From: Alistipes sp. CHKCI003
Lineage (GTDB): Bacteria > Bacteroidota > Bacteroidia > Bacteroidales > Rikenellaceae
DNA: 64,000 nt
Direction: 5' to 3'
NCBI RefSeq assembly: GCF_900021155.1
Contig: NZ_FCNT01000012.1
Span: 62,001-126,000 of the forward strand
Program-made: the position numbers and the translations under genes
Notes under the pieces: model-generated
Seen by the model: only the letters and a program-made list of their open reading frames with translations
What the model was told of the DNA's origin: nothing
Databases searched by the model: none
In this document: positions 26,679 to 36,482 of the stretch, piece by piece
How the letters are laid out: each line of letters starts with the position of its first letter
Position numbering within the stretch: the first letter of the stretch is position 1

Positions 26679-27152
26679 TCAGATTTTATCAATAGGTTTC
26701 ACAATCACGCTGGCATTTTCGAACCCCACCACTTCGACCTCGGTCCGCGGATCGACATAAGTGCCGAGCGATTTGGCCTCGAAACTCCGGCCGCCGATCT
26801 CGACCTTGCCCATCGGCGAGAGCCGCGAAAGCGTAAGGCCGCGGTCGCCGAGACGCACCTGCTCCGACGCGGGAGCGGGCATGCTCGATGCGACTTTGTG
26901 TCGGAGCGAAAAGCGCTGCCACGTTTTGGCCCGCAGCGACAAGAGCGTCGCTGCCACGGCAAGCACGAGTACGACCCCGAGCGTTACCGTTCCGCCGAGG
27001 GGGCCGTAGTCGCGGAAAGCCATATAGACAGCGCTTCCGAAGCTCACGAGCGACAGCACGGCGCCGGCCGACACACCGGGCAGCAGCACCAACTCCGCCA
27101 CGAGAAAGAGCACGCCGAAGAGAATGAGGAGTACGATGACGAACATCTCCAT
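26679..27152 (-). CDS. nfeD: NfeD-like membrane protein
   Basis: A 157-residue short NfeD-type protein. Three hydrophobic segments occupy about residues 4-90, and a C-terminal OB-fold domain covers about 98-157 ([20 protein letters not shown], ending ASVIVKPI). NfeD partners with flotillin-type proteins and is encoded just upstream of floA here. The first ATG at 27152 (MEMFVIVLL) was chosen; a second at 27146 is equally possible. A longer frame begins at a TTG directly after the upstream stop and is unlikely. Confidence 0.9.
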   Translation of the reverse strand: MEMFVIVLLILFGVLFLVAELVLLPGVSAGAVLSLVSFGSAVYMAFRDYGPLGGTVTLGVVLVLAVAATLLSLRAKTWQRFSLRHKVASSMPAPASEQVRLGDRGLTLSRLSPMGKVEIGGRSFEAKSLGTYVDPRTEVEVVGFENASVIVKPIDKI

Positions 27153-27191
27153 ACGCAATAAAAATTGGTAGCCGGGACTAAAGATAATCAA

Positions 27192-28733
27192 TCAATTCGA
27201 ATTTTCGGCAAATTCGGTTACTTTTATTTCGAGTGCAGGATCCGCCTGCCGGATCGCTCCGGCGACTGCGGCGGCCGCGGCCTCCTCGTCGAACATTCCG
27301 AGTACGAAGCGGTCCCGACCGACGCGGGAGAGCTCGCGGCCCTGAGCTTCGGCGGCGATCGTCTCCTTCGCGGATTCGGAAAGCGGGCCTGCGATCTCGA
27401 CCCGGTAGGCGATCTTCGTCCGTTCGGGATCGCGCGTCAGATTGCGGTACTCGCCGTCGCGCCACACCACGACCTCGGGCCGGATGAAACCCTTGGACTT
27501 CATCTGCTTCTGAGCTTCGAGAGCCTCGGCTTCCGTGGCGAATCCGCCGGCGAAATAGCGCCACTTGCCCGCATCGTCGATCTGGTAGCAGAGCGGATAG
27601 GCTCCCTTGAACAGCGCCGCCGCCCGCTTCGTATTGAACGTACCGAGCAGAATCCGGTAGATCGTGCCGCGCGGATGGACCTTGCATTCGGGAATCGGAT
27701 GCTGATAGCTGTACGTCGGCTTCGCCGAAAATGCGATCGGCGCATAGTCGAGAAAATAGCGCTCCTGCAACTCGATCTTCGGCAGACGGTAGTCCACCAC
27801 CCTCAACTGCGCCGTTACGCCGCGCAGCGAATCGCGCGCAGCGTCCAGTCCGAGCAGTTCCGCCAGCCGGGTCTCGTAATCCACAGCCACCTGTTTGCGC
27901 AGGAAATAGTCGGTTACGGCATCGGACGCAGTCTCGCCCTTCAACTCGGAGAGCTCGCGGGCGGTTTCGGCCGCAAGCTCCTCTTCGTGCGCCAGAATAT
28001 CGTCCTGACCGAGCTTGTCGAGCAGATAGCCGTAGGCGTAGGTCTTATTGTCGAAGATGTAGTTCCACGTCATCGCCAGCGAATCGGCCAACACCTCGTT
28101 CAACCCCTGCATTGTACGGCATTTGCCATAGAGTTCGGCCGCCTCCTCTTCGGTCGGAGCCGCAGCGTACCGCTCGGCCAGACGCGACAACTCCTGATAG
28201 TTCGCATAGTAGCGGTTGATGTAATCCACCGCCTGCATCTCCAGCCGCTGCGCCTCCTTCAGCGCCGCGTAGTCCGCCGCCGACAACTGCTCTTCGAAAT
28301 AGCCGTTGTAAACCAAGTTGCGCACCTTCTCCGCCTCGGGCAGCTCGGGCACGGACACGCCGCCGGACGCCGCCGCAACACCGTGCGGCGCATCGAGATT
28401 CGAGACGACCCACTCCTGTTCGATCGCGGCGATACGGTCGACGAGCTCGCCTTTCGCGCTGCGGATGGCGAAAATCCGTTCTTCCAGCTCCATGATCCGC
28501 TGCCCGTAGAGCTGCCGGCCGGCCGCATCGTCGCGGAACCGGACGCGAACGGCCGCCAGCTCGTTCGAAACCGAATCCTCGCGCATCTGCAAACGCGCAT
28601 CTTCGCGCAGCAGCGACATATACTCCTCGTTATCCTCCAACCCTGCGATGCGGGGCGCAACCTGCTGGGCATAAGCGCCGCACAAACCGGCCGCCGACGA
28701 AAAAAGGATCATCCAAACCTTACGCAACATCAT
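27192..28733 (-). CDS. Exported SPOR-domain protein
   Basis: A 513-residue exported protein: signal peptide about 1-22 (MILFSSAAGLCGAYA), then a long helical region of about 300 residues rich in E, A, L and R with coiled-coil character. The C-terminal region has two SPOR-like repeats (GTIYRILLGTFNTKRAAALF, then WRYFAGGFATEAEALEAQKQ; YRVEIAGPLSESAKETI, then FVLGMFDEEAAAAAVAGAIR). SPOR domains bind denuded peptidoglycan strands at division or remodelling sites. It sits between trkH (18 bp upstream) and nfeD (39 bp downstream), tying cell-wall sensing to the flotillin genes. The ATG at 28730 is an alternative start. Confidence 0.85.
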   Translation of the reverse strand: MMLRKVWMILFSSAAGLCGAYAQQVAPRIAGLEDNEEYMSLLREDARLQMREDSVSNELAAVRVRFRDDAAGRQLYGQRIMELEERIFAIRSAKGELVDRIAAIEQEWVVSNLDAPHGVAAASGGVSVPELPEAEKVRNLVYNGYFEEQLSAADYAALKEAQRLEMQAVDYINRYYANYQELSRLAERYAAAPTEEEAAELYGKCRTMQGLNEVLADSLAMTWNYIFDNKTYAYGYLLDKLGQDDILAHEEELAAETARELSELKGETASDAVTDYFLRKQVAVDYETRLAELLGLDAARDSLRGVTAQLRVVDYRLPKIELQERYFLDYAPIAFSAKPTYSYQHPIPECKVHPRGTIYRILLGTFNTKRAAALFKGAYPLCYQIDDAGKWRYFAGGFATEAEALEAQKQMKSKGFIRPEVVVWRDGEYRNLTRDPERTKIAYRVEIAGPLSESAKETIAAEAQGRELSRVGRDRFVLGMFDEEAAAAAVAGAIRQADPALEIKVTEFAENSN

Positions 28734-28751
28734 CTCTCCCTGAGTTTTGAT

Positions 28752-30197
28752 CTATCTCCACCACTTTATGAAAAACAACTGGACCAATCCGAATATCTCC
28801 AGACGTCCGAACAACATGAGCAACGTATTCACGAACCGGCTCAACACCGGAAGCCCCGAATAATTATCGAGCGACCCCACTTCGCCGAAGCCGGGTCCCA
28901 CATTGCCGATGCAGGCCACCGCCGCCGAAAAACTGGTCAGCAGGTCCACGCCGCACATCGTGCTCACGACCGTACCGGCCAGCGTCAGCATCAGGTAGGC
29001 GACGATGAACACCATCACGGAATTCGTAACCTCGTTCTCCTGCATGATGCCGTCGAGACGGATGCGTATGACGGCGCTCGGATGCTGCTGCTGCTTCAGC
29101 CGGGCCCGCAGCATCTTGCCCGCGATCACCAGCCGGTTCACCTTGATGCCTCCGGCCGTCGAACCGGCACAGGCGCAGACGAGCGACCCGAAGATCAGGA
29201 CGATGATGGCGAACGGCGTCCAAAGGTTCGTATCGGCCGTGGCATACCCCGAAGTCGATACGAGCGAGACGAATTGGAAGGCGGCATACCGGAACGAGGT
29301 GAAAAAACCTTCGTAAGTACCGGCTATCCAGAGGCTTACGGCGATCGCCACGCTGCCTGCGAGCAGCATCAACAGATAGAAGCGCGTAACCTCCGAACGG
29401 AAAATATTGTTCCGTTTGCCCGTAACGGTCGCATAGATCACCCCGAAATGAATGCCCGCCACGGCCATCGTGAAGATCAGGATCGTCTCGATCATCGGAC
29501 TGTTCCAGAAGCCGATACTCAGGTTTTTGGTCGAGAAACCGCTGGTGGCGCAGGCCGACATCGCCTGACACAGGGCGTCGAACCAGTTCATCCCCGCCAT
29601 CTTCAGGCACAGGGTGGAGAGTGCCGTCAGTCCGACATAGACGACCAGCAGAATCTGCACGACGATCTGGGTCCGATAGCGGTAGTTGTCCTTGGCCAGC
29701 GTGGACATCTCGACATTCGAAAGCGTCAGTTTGTTGCGTCCGAGCGAAGGCAGGATCACCAGCGCGAACATCACCACGCCCATGCCGCCGATCCACGTCG
29801 AGCCCATGCGCCAGAACATCAGTCCGCGCGGCAGCGCCTCCACGTCGTTGAGGATCGAAGCGCCCGTGGTGGTGAAGCCCGAGACGCTCTCGAACCACGC
29901 ATTCACCAGCGTGAACTCTCCGCCCCACATCAGATAGGGGAACATGCCGACCACGCAGGCCGCGAGCCACGAACAGACGACGATGCAATATCCCTCCTTG
30001 GTGGTGAGCTGCTCGGTCTTCTCGACGAAGATCATCGGGAAAAGCCCCAGCAGCGTCGTCAGCGACGCGGAAAGCAAGAGAGGATAGAACGCGGAATCAT
30101 AGCCGCTGACCGCCGAAATACCGGCCGACAGCAGCATGAAGAGGGCGACGAAGAGCATCACCATCCCCACATAACGCAAGACCACGCTCAACCTCAT
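28752..30197 (-). CDS. trkH: TrkH-family potassium uptake channel subunit
   Basis: A 481-residue K+ transporter of the TrkH/KtrB superfamily with four M1-P-M2 repeats. The four selectivity-filter loops are visible: SVSGFTTTGASIL, CATSGFSTKN, SLVSTSGYATADTN and ACIGNVGPGFGEVGS. No trkA (regulatory RCK subunit) gene is adjacent. It overlaps nothing but follows the sensor-like protein by only 2 bp, so the two are surely co-expressed. Confidence 0.95.
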   Translation of the reverse strand: MRLSVVLRYVGMVMLFVALFMLLSAGISAVSGYDSAFYPLLLSASLTTLLGLFPMIFVEKTEQLTTKEGYCIVVCSWLAACVVGMFPYLMWGGEFTLVNAWFESVSGFTTTGASILNDVEALPRGLMFWRMGSTWIGGMGVVMFALVILPSLGRNKLTLSNVEMSTLAKDNYRYRTQIVVQILLVVYVGLTALSTLCLKMAGMNWFDALCQAMSACATSGFSTKNLSIGFWNSPMIETILIFTMAVAGIHFGVIYATVTGKRNNIFRSEVTRFYLLMLLAGSVAIAVSLWIAGTYEGFFTSFRYAAFQFVSLVSTSGYATADTNLWTPFAIIVLIFGSLVCACAGSTAGGIKVNRLVIAGKMLRARLKQQQHPSAVIRIRLDGIMQENEVTNSVMVFIVAYLMLTLAGTVVSTMCGVDLLTSFSAAVACIGNVGPGFGEVGSLDNYSGLPVLSRFVNTLLMLFGRLEIFGLVQLFFIKWWR

Positions 30198-30199
30198 CG

Positions 30200-31006
30200 C
30201 TATTGGGTTTTACCGGATTGTTTGACCAGCGCGATGAGGGCTTCGATCTTCTCTCTGAGCCCCAGCACCTCGTCCTTGAATTCGGCTTTGGCAGCGAACG
30301 GAGTGCGGAACGCGAGGTAATCGCCGAGACTCTTGTTCATCCGAACGATCGGATTGACGCAGTAGACCGACATGAAATAGTAGAGCATCAGCACGATGGC
30401 AATCATCACCGCAAGCGAAATCAGCACGGGCGTTACCGCACGATAGGCGTTTTTTTTCATCTGTTCGGCACGCGGCACCAGCGAACTCTGCGTCGAGGTC
30501 ATGTACGATTTGATCGCCGACGTCAGACGGCCGTAAAGCGTCTCGTAATCGCTTTGATACCAGCGCGAAGCGAGAGCGGCCGAATCCGCCTGCACGAGCG
30601 GTGCGAACGCAGTCCGGAACGGAGTTCCGTCGCCCGAAGCCAGAAAATTGTCGGTCAGAAGGCGCATCTCGGTCGTGGCGAACGCGAGCGAATCGAGAAA
30701 CGATTTGTCGAGCGCTTCGCTCTGGGCCACGGCCAGCGTATTTTCGAGGCTCTCCATGCGGTTACGGCACACGCTGTCGTAGGAGCGGTCGCCGAACACC
30801 GCGAGATGGATGAGCGCCACGTTCTGTTCGTGAGCCGCGTCGAGCATCCGCTTGGCCAATTCGATATTGCGTTTGTTGGCCTTGAGAATATCGCCCGTAT
30901 CGCGGCTCAGGTGGCTCAGCTCGAACAACGAAATCATGCCCGAAAAGAAAAGCAGACAAACGATGCTCAGAAAGCCGATCGCGACCCTTCTCCGAAGTCC
31001 TGTCAT
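30200..31006 (-). CDS. Two-helix membrane protein with chemoreceptor-like four-helix sensor domain
   Basis: A 268-residue protein. TM1 is at about 8-28 (AIGFLSIVCLLFFSGMISLF), a periplasmic helical domain of about 160 residues (30-190) resembles the 4HB sensor of methyl-accepting chemotaxis proteins, and TM2 is at about 192-215 (PVLISLAVMIAIVLMLYYFM). A HAMP-like segment follows (VYCVNPIVRMNKSLGDYLA) and about 40 more residues with a coiled coil. There is no kinase, cyclase or methylation domain, so the output must go through a partner; the neighbour trkH, 2 bp downstream, is the obvious candidate. First gene of the trkH-SPOR-nfeD-floA operon, with its own promoter. Function unknown. Confidence 0.75.
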   Translation of the reverse strand: MTGLRRRVAIGFLSIVCLLFFSGMISLFELSHLSRDTGDILKANKRNIELAKRMLDAAHEQNVALIHLAVFGDRSYDSVCRNRMESLENTLAVAQSEALDKSFLDSLAFATTEMRLLTDNFLASGDGTPFRTAFAPLVQADSAALASRWYQSDYETLYGRLTSAIKSYMTSTQSSLVPRAEQMKKNAYRAVTPVLISLAVMIAIVLMLYYFMSVYCVNPIVRMNKSLGDYLAFRTPFAAKAEFKDEVLGLREKIEALIALVKQSGKTQ

Positions 31007-31028
31007 ATCCCAACTGTTTTTACTCCTG

Positions 31029-31036
31029 CAAAGATA
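31029..31036 (-). promoter_or_regulatory. Promoter -7 box of the sensor-trkH-SPOR-nfeD-floA operon
   Basis: Minus-strand TATCTTTG, exact -7 consensus, in the 35-bp gap after mtaB. Transcription would begin near 31022, about 16 nt before the ATG. The -33 region lies inside mtaB and shows no clear TTG. Confidence 0.5.
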
Positions 31037-31041
31037 CGAAT

Positions 31042-32340
31042 TTAATCGAGAATTTCACCCGCGAGATCGTGCGATTCATCCATCGCGCCGAGCCGCACCC
31101 GGCAAACGGTGTTGACGCGGGCGCGGTCGTAGGGGGCTTTGACCCTGCGGTAGTTGCCCGTGAAGCCGAACATCATGCCGCCGCGCCGCGTACTCTCGAA
31201 CAGCACGCGATCCTCCGTACCCACGGCTTTCGCACAGAACGTGCCGTGCAGACGTTCGCACAACGCCTCCAGCTCGGCGCCCCGACGTGCGGCGACCGCA
31301 GGCTGCAACTTGCCGGGCAGCGCGACGGCCGGCGTCCCGGGACGCTCGGAGAAGGGAAAAATGTGCAGAAAAGCCGGCGCCGTGCGCTCCAGAAACGCAT
31401 AGGTCTCCCCGAAATCGGCCTCCGTTTCGCCCGGGAAGCCGACGATCACGTCGATGCCGATGAAAGCGTCGGGCATCAGACGGCGCACCGCCTCGATCCG
31501 ACCGGCGAAACGGGCCGTCGTATAGCGGCGGCGCATCAGCCCGAGGATGCGGTCCGAGCCGCTCTGAAGGGGAATGTGGAAGTGGTGCTGGAATTTGGGC
31601 GACGCAGCGCAAAATTCGACGATATCGTCGGTCAGCAGATTGGGTTCGATCGACGAGATGCGGTAGCGCTCGATCCCCTCCACCGCATCGAGCGCCCGCA
31701 GCAGGTCGATGAACTTCTCGCCCGTCGTGCGGCCGAAGTCGCCCGTATTCACCCCCGTGATGACGATCTCCTTCTGTCCGGCTGCGGCGATCTGCCGCGC
31801 CTCGGCCACGGCATCCGCAACCGGCAGGTTGCGGCTCGCACCCCGCGCATAGTGGATCGTGCAGTAGGCGCAGCAATAGTCGCAGCCGTCCTGTACCTTG
31901 AGGAACGCCCGCGTGCGGTCGCCGCTCGAAAAAGCCGCGAAGAACCGGGTCAGCGAATCCGTATCGCAACTGTAAACCCGCGCGCGGCCTTTGCCCGTGA
32001 GTTCGAGCACCCGTTTATATAAATCGCCCTTATCATTATTTCCCAACACTATATCCACACCGTCTATCGCCGCTATATCCTCCGGTTTGAGTTGGGCGTA
32101 ACACCCCGTAACGGCGATGATCGCCCCGGGATTGCGGCGATGGAGTTTGCGAATCAGGTTGCGGCATTTCTTGTCGGCGTGTTCCGTAACGGAACAGGTG
32201 TTGACCACGCATATGTCGGCCTCGGCCTCGGGCGCCACGCGCACGAAACCGCCCTGCTCGAACTCGCGTGCGAGGGTAGAGCTCTCCGAAAAATTCAACT
32301 TGCACCCCAAGGTGTGGAAACTGACTCTGCGCTGCTGCAT
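31042..32340 (-). CDS. mtaB: tRNA (ms2t6A37) methylthiotransferase MtaB
   Basis: A 432-residue radical-SAM methylthiotransferase that adds a methylthio group to t6A37 in tRNAs reading ANN codons. The UPF0004 domain carries cluster cysteines C13, C49 and C80 (TLGCKLN, NTCSVT, TGCYAQ); the radical-SAM triad is C153-C157-C160 (DGCDYCCAYC), followed by GASRNLPVAD; a TRAM domain is at the C-terminus. The ATG at 32340 gives the usual MQQRRVSFHTLGCKLN start. Divergent from the orphan ABC-3 permease. Confidence 0.95.
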   Translation of the reverse strand: MQQRRVSFHTLGCKLNFSESSTLAREFEQGGFVRVAPEAEADICVVNTCSVTEHADKKCRNLIRKLHRRNPGAIIAVTGCYAQLKPEDIAAIDGVDIVLGNNDKGDLYKRVLELTGKGRARVYSCDTDSLTRFFAAFSSGDRTRAFLKVQDGCDYCCAYCTIHYARGASRNLPVADAVAEARQIAAAGQKEIVITGVNTGDFGRTTGEKFIDLLRALDAVEGIERYRISSIEPNLLTDDIVEFCAASPKFQHHFHIPLQSGSDRILGLMRRRYTTARFAGRIEAVRRLMPDAFIGIDVIVGFPGETEADFGETYAFLERTAPAFLHIFPFSERPGTPAVALPGKLQPAVAARRGAELEALCERLHGTFCAKAVGTEDRVLFESTRRGGMMFGFTGNYRRVKAPYDRARVNTVCRVRLGAMDESHDLAGEILD

Positions 32341-32528
32341 ATTCCTGCCGTAAATTTCGGGCGAAATTACGAAAACTATGCGAAATCCGACAGTCGTGCC
32401 GACAAAAAATCGCCGTCCGCCCGATAAAACCGTCCGCACCGGAACAGCGCCTACACGACCGTCCGGACATGACACAACAAAAAAACGAGGTTCTCCGGCG
32501 GATTCGATCCATTTCCGATAAAAAAGCG

Positions 32529-32536
32529 TAAATTTG
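32529..32536 (+). promoter_or_regulatory. Promoter -7 box of the permease-lptFG-ribBA-fmt operon
   Basis: TAAATTTG matches TAnnTTTG, 21 bp before the ATG at 32558. The -33 box is not clear. Confidence 0.5.
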
Positions 32537-32557
32537 CACGTCAACGAGCAACGCTCC

Positions 32558-33391
32558 ATGGAGTTTTTCAACGACCTTGTCCGATACGGCTATCTCAGCC
32601 ACGCCCTTGCGGCCTGCATACTCTCCGGAATCACGTGCGGCATCGTAGGGACTTACGTCGTATGCCGCCGCATGGTCTTCCTCGCCGGCGGCATCACCCA
32701 CGCTTCGTTCGGCGGTCTGGGCATCGCCTTCTATCTGGGGATCAATCCGATCGCAGGCGCCATGATCTTCGCCGTACTCTCGGCTTTCGGCATCGAGTGG
32801 ACCTCCGAACGCGGCCGCATCCGCGAGGACTCGGCCATCGGCATCGTCTGGTCGGTCGGCATGGCTGCGGGCGCTCTGTTCATGAGCCTCCGCCCGGGTT
32901 ACTCGTCGGGCGATCTGGCGGCCTACCTCTTCGGCAGCATCATCACCGTAACGGACGGCGACGTCGCGGCGCTGGCCCTGCTCACAGCCGTCGTCCTCGC
33001 AGGCTGCCTACTCTGGCTCCGACCGGTGATCTACGTCGCCTTCGACCGCGCCTTCGCCCGCAGCCGCGGCATCCGCACCCGTGCGATCTCCTATCTGATG
33101 GCGGCGCTCGTCGCCGTAACGATCGTGCTCTCGATCCGCATCATGGGCATCGTGCTGCTGATCTCGCTCCTCACCATGCCGGTCGTGATCGCCGACACGC
33201 TCTCCGGCTCCTACCGTTCGATCGTCGTCGCAGCGCCCCTGATCGCCGTCGGCGCCAACATCGCCGGCCTCGTCGCGAGCTATCATTTCGAGGTTCCGCC
33301 CGGCGCGGCCATAATATTTACCCTCACTTTAGCGCTTATAATAGTAAAACTGCTATCTTTGCGTAACGAAAAACAGCCGGCACGCCGATGA
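32558..33391 (+). CDS. ABC-3 family metal permease, without partners nearby
   Basis: A 277-residue inner-membrane permease of the ZnuB/TroC/MntB (ABC-3) family with about eight helices. Motifs include GTYVVCRRMVFLAGGITHAS and FGGLGIAFYLG near the N-terminus and MGIVLLISLLTMPVVIADTL near residue 195. Members import Zn2+, Mn2+ or Fe2+ with an ATPase and a solute-binding protein, but neither is encoded nearby. The stop overlaps the LptF/G gene start by ATGA. The ATG at 32558 (MEFFNDLVRYGYLSHAL) is the family-typical N-terminus. Confidence 0.9.
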   Translation: MEFFNDLVRYGYLSHALAACILSGITCGIVGTYVVCRRMVFLAGGITHASFGGLGIAFYLGINPIAGAMIFAVLSAFGIEWTSERGRIREDSAIGIVWSVGMAAGALFMSLRPGYSSGDLAAYLFGSIITVTDGDVAALALLTAVVLAGCLLWLRPVIYVAFDRAFARSRGIRTRAISYLMAALVAVTIVLSIRIMGIVLLISLLTMPVVIADTLSGSYRSIVVAAPLIAVGANIAGLVASYHFEVPPGAAIIFTLTLALIIVKLLSLRNEKQPARR

Positions 33392-34884
33392 AAACCATCC
33401 ATAAACTCGTCCTGAAATCGTACCTCGGGCCCATGATCCTGACGTTCTTCATCGTCATGTTCGTGCTGATGATGAATTTCCTGTGGCGTTACATCGACGA
33501 GCTGGTGGGCAAGGGCCTCAGCGCGGGGATCATCATCGAACTGCTCGGCTACGCCATGACCAACATGATCCCCATGGGACTGCCGCTCTCGATGCTGCTG
33601 GCGGCCATCATGACCATGGGCAACCTCGGCGAGAACTACGAACTGCTGGCCATGAAGTCGGCGGGCATGTCGCTGCCCAAGATCATCCGGCCGCTCGTCA
33701 TTCTGGTAGGCGTCATCGCCGTGGGGAGCTTCTTCATCGCCAACAACCTCGTGCCGGCCGCCAACAAGAAACTGGCCAGCACCCTCTACGACATCCGCAA
33801 ACAGAAGCAGACGCTCGAATTCCGCGACGGCCTCTTCTTCAACGGGCTCGAAAACATGAGCATCCGCGTCGGCCATCAGGACCCGCAGACCAAGCTGCTG
33901 ACCGACGTGCTGATCTACGACAACAGCGCCGCGAACGGCAACATGCGCACGACGCTCGCCGATTCGGGCTACATCCGTCTGTCGGACGACAAACGCTTTC
34001 TGATGGTTACGCTCTTCCACGGCGAGAACTACGAGCAGACCCGCAACAACCAATGGTACAGCAAGAGCGCGCTGCGCCACGACAAGTTCGACCGGCAGGA
34101 TCTGGCCGTCTCCATGTCGGGCTTCGACATGCAGCGCTCCGACGCCAACAGCTTCTCGAACAACAGCCAGACGAAAAACATCGTGGAACTCGAACGCGAC
34201 ATCGACTCGCTCGGCAAGATCGTCAACACGGCGACGGCCCGCTCCTACGAGCCGCTGCTCAAAGATCAGATTTTCTCGAAAGACCCGACCATCCTCTTCG
34301 ACACGCTGGGGGTCGACAAACGCCGCTTCCGCGACTTTTCGGCCGCCGACTCCATCTCGAAACTCGGACTGCGCGAAAAAGCGCAGGTGTGGACGCAGGC
34401 CCGCTCGCTGTCGAAGAATTCGCGGGCGATGTTCAACTACGACGAACGAAGCGCCAAGGATGCACTCAACCTCCTATACCGCAGCCAGATCGAATGGCAC
34501 AGCAAATGGTCGCTACCCGTGTCGATCCTCATTTTCTTCCTGATCGGCGCGCCGCTCGGAGCCATCATCCGCAAGGGCGGCCTCGGCATGCCGATCGTCA
34601 TCTCGGTGATCTTCTTCGTGATCTATTACATCATCTCCATCACGGGACAGAAATTGGCCAAAGAGGGTACGTGGGCCGCGGTCTACGGCATGTGGCTCTC
34701 GACCTTCATCCTCACGCCCGTCGCCGCCTACCTCACCTACAAAGCCACCAACGACTCGTCGCTGCTCGACACCGACTGGTACATCGTCAAATACAAGGCC
34801 CTCAAAGGATGGTTCGCCGAACGCATCCGCCGCATCCTGTCGAAAATCAAATCCAAACATAATGACAAGCAAATTACTGAATAG
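33388..34884 (+). CDS. LptF/LptG-family lipopolysaccharide export permease
   Basis: A 498-residue YjgP/YjgQ-family protein. Three N-terminal helices ([20 protein letters not shown], then [31 protein letters not shown], the coupling region to LptB) and three C-terminal helices (from about 375) enclose a large periplasmic beta-jellyroll domain (about 125-370), longer than in E. coli because of an inserted helical stretch of about 100 residues. It extracts LPS from the inner membrane with LptB, which is elsewhere. It overlaps the upstream permease by 4 bp and ribBA by 23 bp. Which of F or G it represents cannot be told. Confidence 0.92.
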   Translation: MKTIHKLVLKSYLGPMILTFFIVMFVLMMNFLWRYIDELVGKGLSAGIIIELLGYAMTNMIPMGLPLSMLLAAIMTMGNLGENYELLAMKSAGMSLPKIIRPLVILVGVIAVGSFFIANNLVPAANKKLASTLYDIRKQKQTLEFRDGLFFNGLENMSIRVGHQDPQTKLLTDVLIYDNSAANGNMRTTLADSGYIRLSDDKRFLMVTLFHGENYEQTRNNQWYSKSALRHDKFDRQDLAVSMSGFDMQRSDANSFSNNSQTKNIVELERDIDSLGKIVNTATARSYEPLLKDQIFSKDPTILFDTLGVDKRRFRDFSAADSISKLGLREKAQVWTQARSLSKNSRAMFNYDERSAKDALNLLYRSQIEWHSKWSLPVSILIFFLIGAPLGAIIRKGGLGMPIVISVIFFVIYYIISITGQKLAKEGTWAAVYGMWLSTFILTPVAAYLTYKATNDSSLLDTDWYIVKYKALKGWFAERIRRILSKIKSKHNDKQITE

Positions 34885-36082
34885 CATCGAAGAGGCCGTC
34901 GAAGATTTCCGCAACGGCAAGATCGTAATCGTCGTGGACGACGAAGACCGCGAAAACGAAGGCGACTTCATCGTCGCCGCCGAAAAGATCACGCCCGAAA
35001 TCGTCAATTTCATGCTCCGCGAAGGCCGCGGCGTGCTCTGCGCACCGCTCTCCGAGGAGCGCTGCGCGCAACTCGAACTCAACATGATGGAGGAGAACAA
35101 CACCTCGCTGCTGGGCACCCCCTTCACCGTTACGGTCGACCTGCTGGGCGAGGGTTGCACGACGGGCGTCTCGATCCACGACCGCGCGGCGACCATCCGC
35201 GCGCTGGCCGATCCGAAGACCAAGCCGTCCGATCTGGGGCGCCCGGGACACATCAATCCGCTGCGGGCCCGTCAGAAAGGCGTGCTCCGCCGCCCGGGAC
35301 ACACCGAGGCGGCCGTCGACCTCGCGCGCATGGCCGGCCTGCAACCGGCCGGCGCACTGATCGAGATCATGAACGAAGACGGTACGATGGCCCGGCTGCC
35401 GCAACTGCTCGAAATCGCAGAAAAACACGGACTGAAGATCATCTCCATCGCCGACCTGATCGCCTACCGCCTGCGCGAAGAATCGATCATCGAACGGGGC
35501 GCCACGGCCGACATGCCCACCGACCTCGGGCATTTCAAAATCACGGCATTCCGGCAGAAGAGCAACGGATTGGAGCATATGGCCCTCACCAAGGGCGAGT
35601 GGAGCGAAGACGAACCTGTGCTGGTGCGCGTACACTCGTCGTGCGCCACGGGAGACATCCTCGGTTCGTGCCGCTGCGACTGCGGCGCCCAGCTCCACGA
35701 AGCGATGCGCATGATCGAAAAGGAGGGTAAGGGGGCCATCGTCTACCTCAATCAGGAGGGGCGCGGCATCGGGCTGTTCAACAAGATCAACGCCTACAAA
35801 CTCCAAGAGGAGGGGCTCGACACGGTCGATGCCAACGTCCGTCTGGGCTTCGGCGTGGACGAACGCGACTACGGCGTCGGTGCCAGCATCATCCGCGATC
35901 TGGGGATCAAACACATGCGTCTGATGACCAACAACCCGCTCAAACGCGCCGGCCTCGAAGGCTACGGACTGAGAATCGACCGGATCGTACCCATCGTCAT
36001 CGAACCCAACAAATACAACCTCCACTATCTCGAAACCAAAGAGAAACGCATGCACCACGCGCTGGGCCTCTGCAAACACTAA
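34862..36082 (+). CDS. ribBA: Bifunctional DHBP synthase / GTP cyclohydrolase II
   Basis: A 406-residue fusion for both branches of early riboflavin synthesis. The RibB half (about 1-205) makes 3,4-dihydroxy-2-butanone 4-phosphate from ribulose 5-phosphate; its acidic loop [10 protein letters not shown] is at 26-35, with GHINPLRA and GHTEAAVDL further on. The RibA half (about 206-406) opens GTP; its zinc cysteines are C261, C272 and C274 (HSSCATGD, then RCDCG), followed by [17 protein letters not shown]. The start overlaps the lptF/G end by 23 bp. No FMN riboswitch precedes it because it is internal to an operon. Confidence 0.96.
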   Translation: MTSKLLNSIEEAVEDFRNGKIVIVVDDEDRENEGDFIVAAEKITPEIVNFMLREGRGVLCAPLSEERCAQLELNMMEENNTSLLGTPFTVTVDLLGEGCTTGVSIHDRAATIRALADPKTKPSDLGRPGHINPLRARQKGVLRRPGHTEAAVDLARMAGLQPAGALIEIMNEDGTMARLPQLLEIAEKHGLKIISIADLIAYRLREESIIERGATADMPTDLGHFKITAFRQKSNGLEHMALTKGEWSEDEPVLVRVHSSCATGDILGSCRCDCGAQLHEAMRMIEKEGKGAIVYLNQEGRGIGLFNKINAYKLQEEGLDTVDANVRLGFGVDERDYGVGASIIRDLGIKHMRLMTNNPLKRAGLEGYGLRIDRIVPIVIEPNKYNLHYLETKEKRMHHALGLCKH

Positions 36083-36096
36083 GAAGCTGCACACGT

Positions 36097-36477
36097 ATGA
36101 AAATCACCCATATCGCCCTCTGGACCGAACACCTCGAAGAGTTGCGCGAATTCTACGGCACCTATTTCGGCGGCCGCTCCGGCGGGAAATACGTCAATCC
36201 GGCCAAACGTTTCGAATCTTATCAGCTCGCGTTCGACGGCGAATGCCGTCTGGAGCTCATGCGCCGCTCGGACATCAACGGCGAAGTGCAGGAGGAGCGG
36301 ATCGGACTGGCGCATTTCGCTTTCGCCTGCGCGGACCGCGAGGCCGTCGTCGCCCTCACCGAACGGCTGCGGGCCGACGGCTACCAGATCGTCGGCGAAC
36401 CGCGCACCACGGGCGACGGATATTTCGAAAGCGTCGTCGCCGATCCCGACGGCAATCTGGTGGAGATAACCTGCTGA
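36097..36477 (+). CDS. VOC (glyoxalase/dioxygenase-fold) family protein
   Basis: A 126-residue vicinal-oxygen-chelate protein with two beta-alpha-beta-beta-beta modules. Motifs are MKITHIALWTEHLEELREFY (H5 as the first metal ligand), LAHFAFACADREAV and the C-terminal DPDGNLVEIT with the typical terminal glutamate. These are glyoxalase I-like metal ligands, but substrate specificity in this family cannot be read from sequence. Between ribBA (14 bp) and fmt (5 bp) in the same operon. Confidence 0.88.
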   Translation: MKITHIALWTEHLEELREFYGTYFGGRSGGKYVNPAKRFESYQLAFDGECRLELMRRSDINGEVQEERIGLAHFAFACADREAVVALTERLRADGYQIVGEPRTTGDGYFESVVADPDGNLVEITC

Positions 36478-36482
36478 GCGCC

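Noticed and set aside
27165-30320. A 1051-codon open frame on the plus strand over the SPOR and trkH genes
   Set aside because: It spans two convincing genes on the other strand and their gap, and has histidine/arginine/glutamate-rich composition typical of antisense GC-rich frames.
34800-34870. FMN riboswitch upstream of ribBA
   Set aside because: ribBA overlaps the preceding gene by 23 bp, so there is no room for a leader riboswitch.
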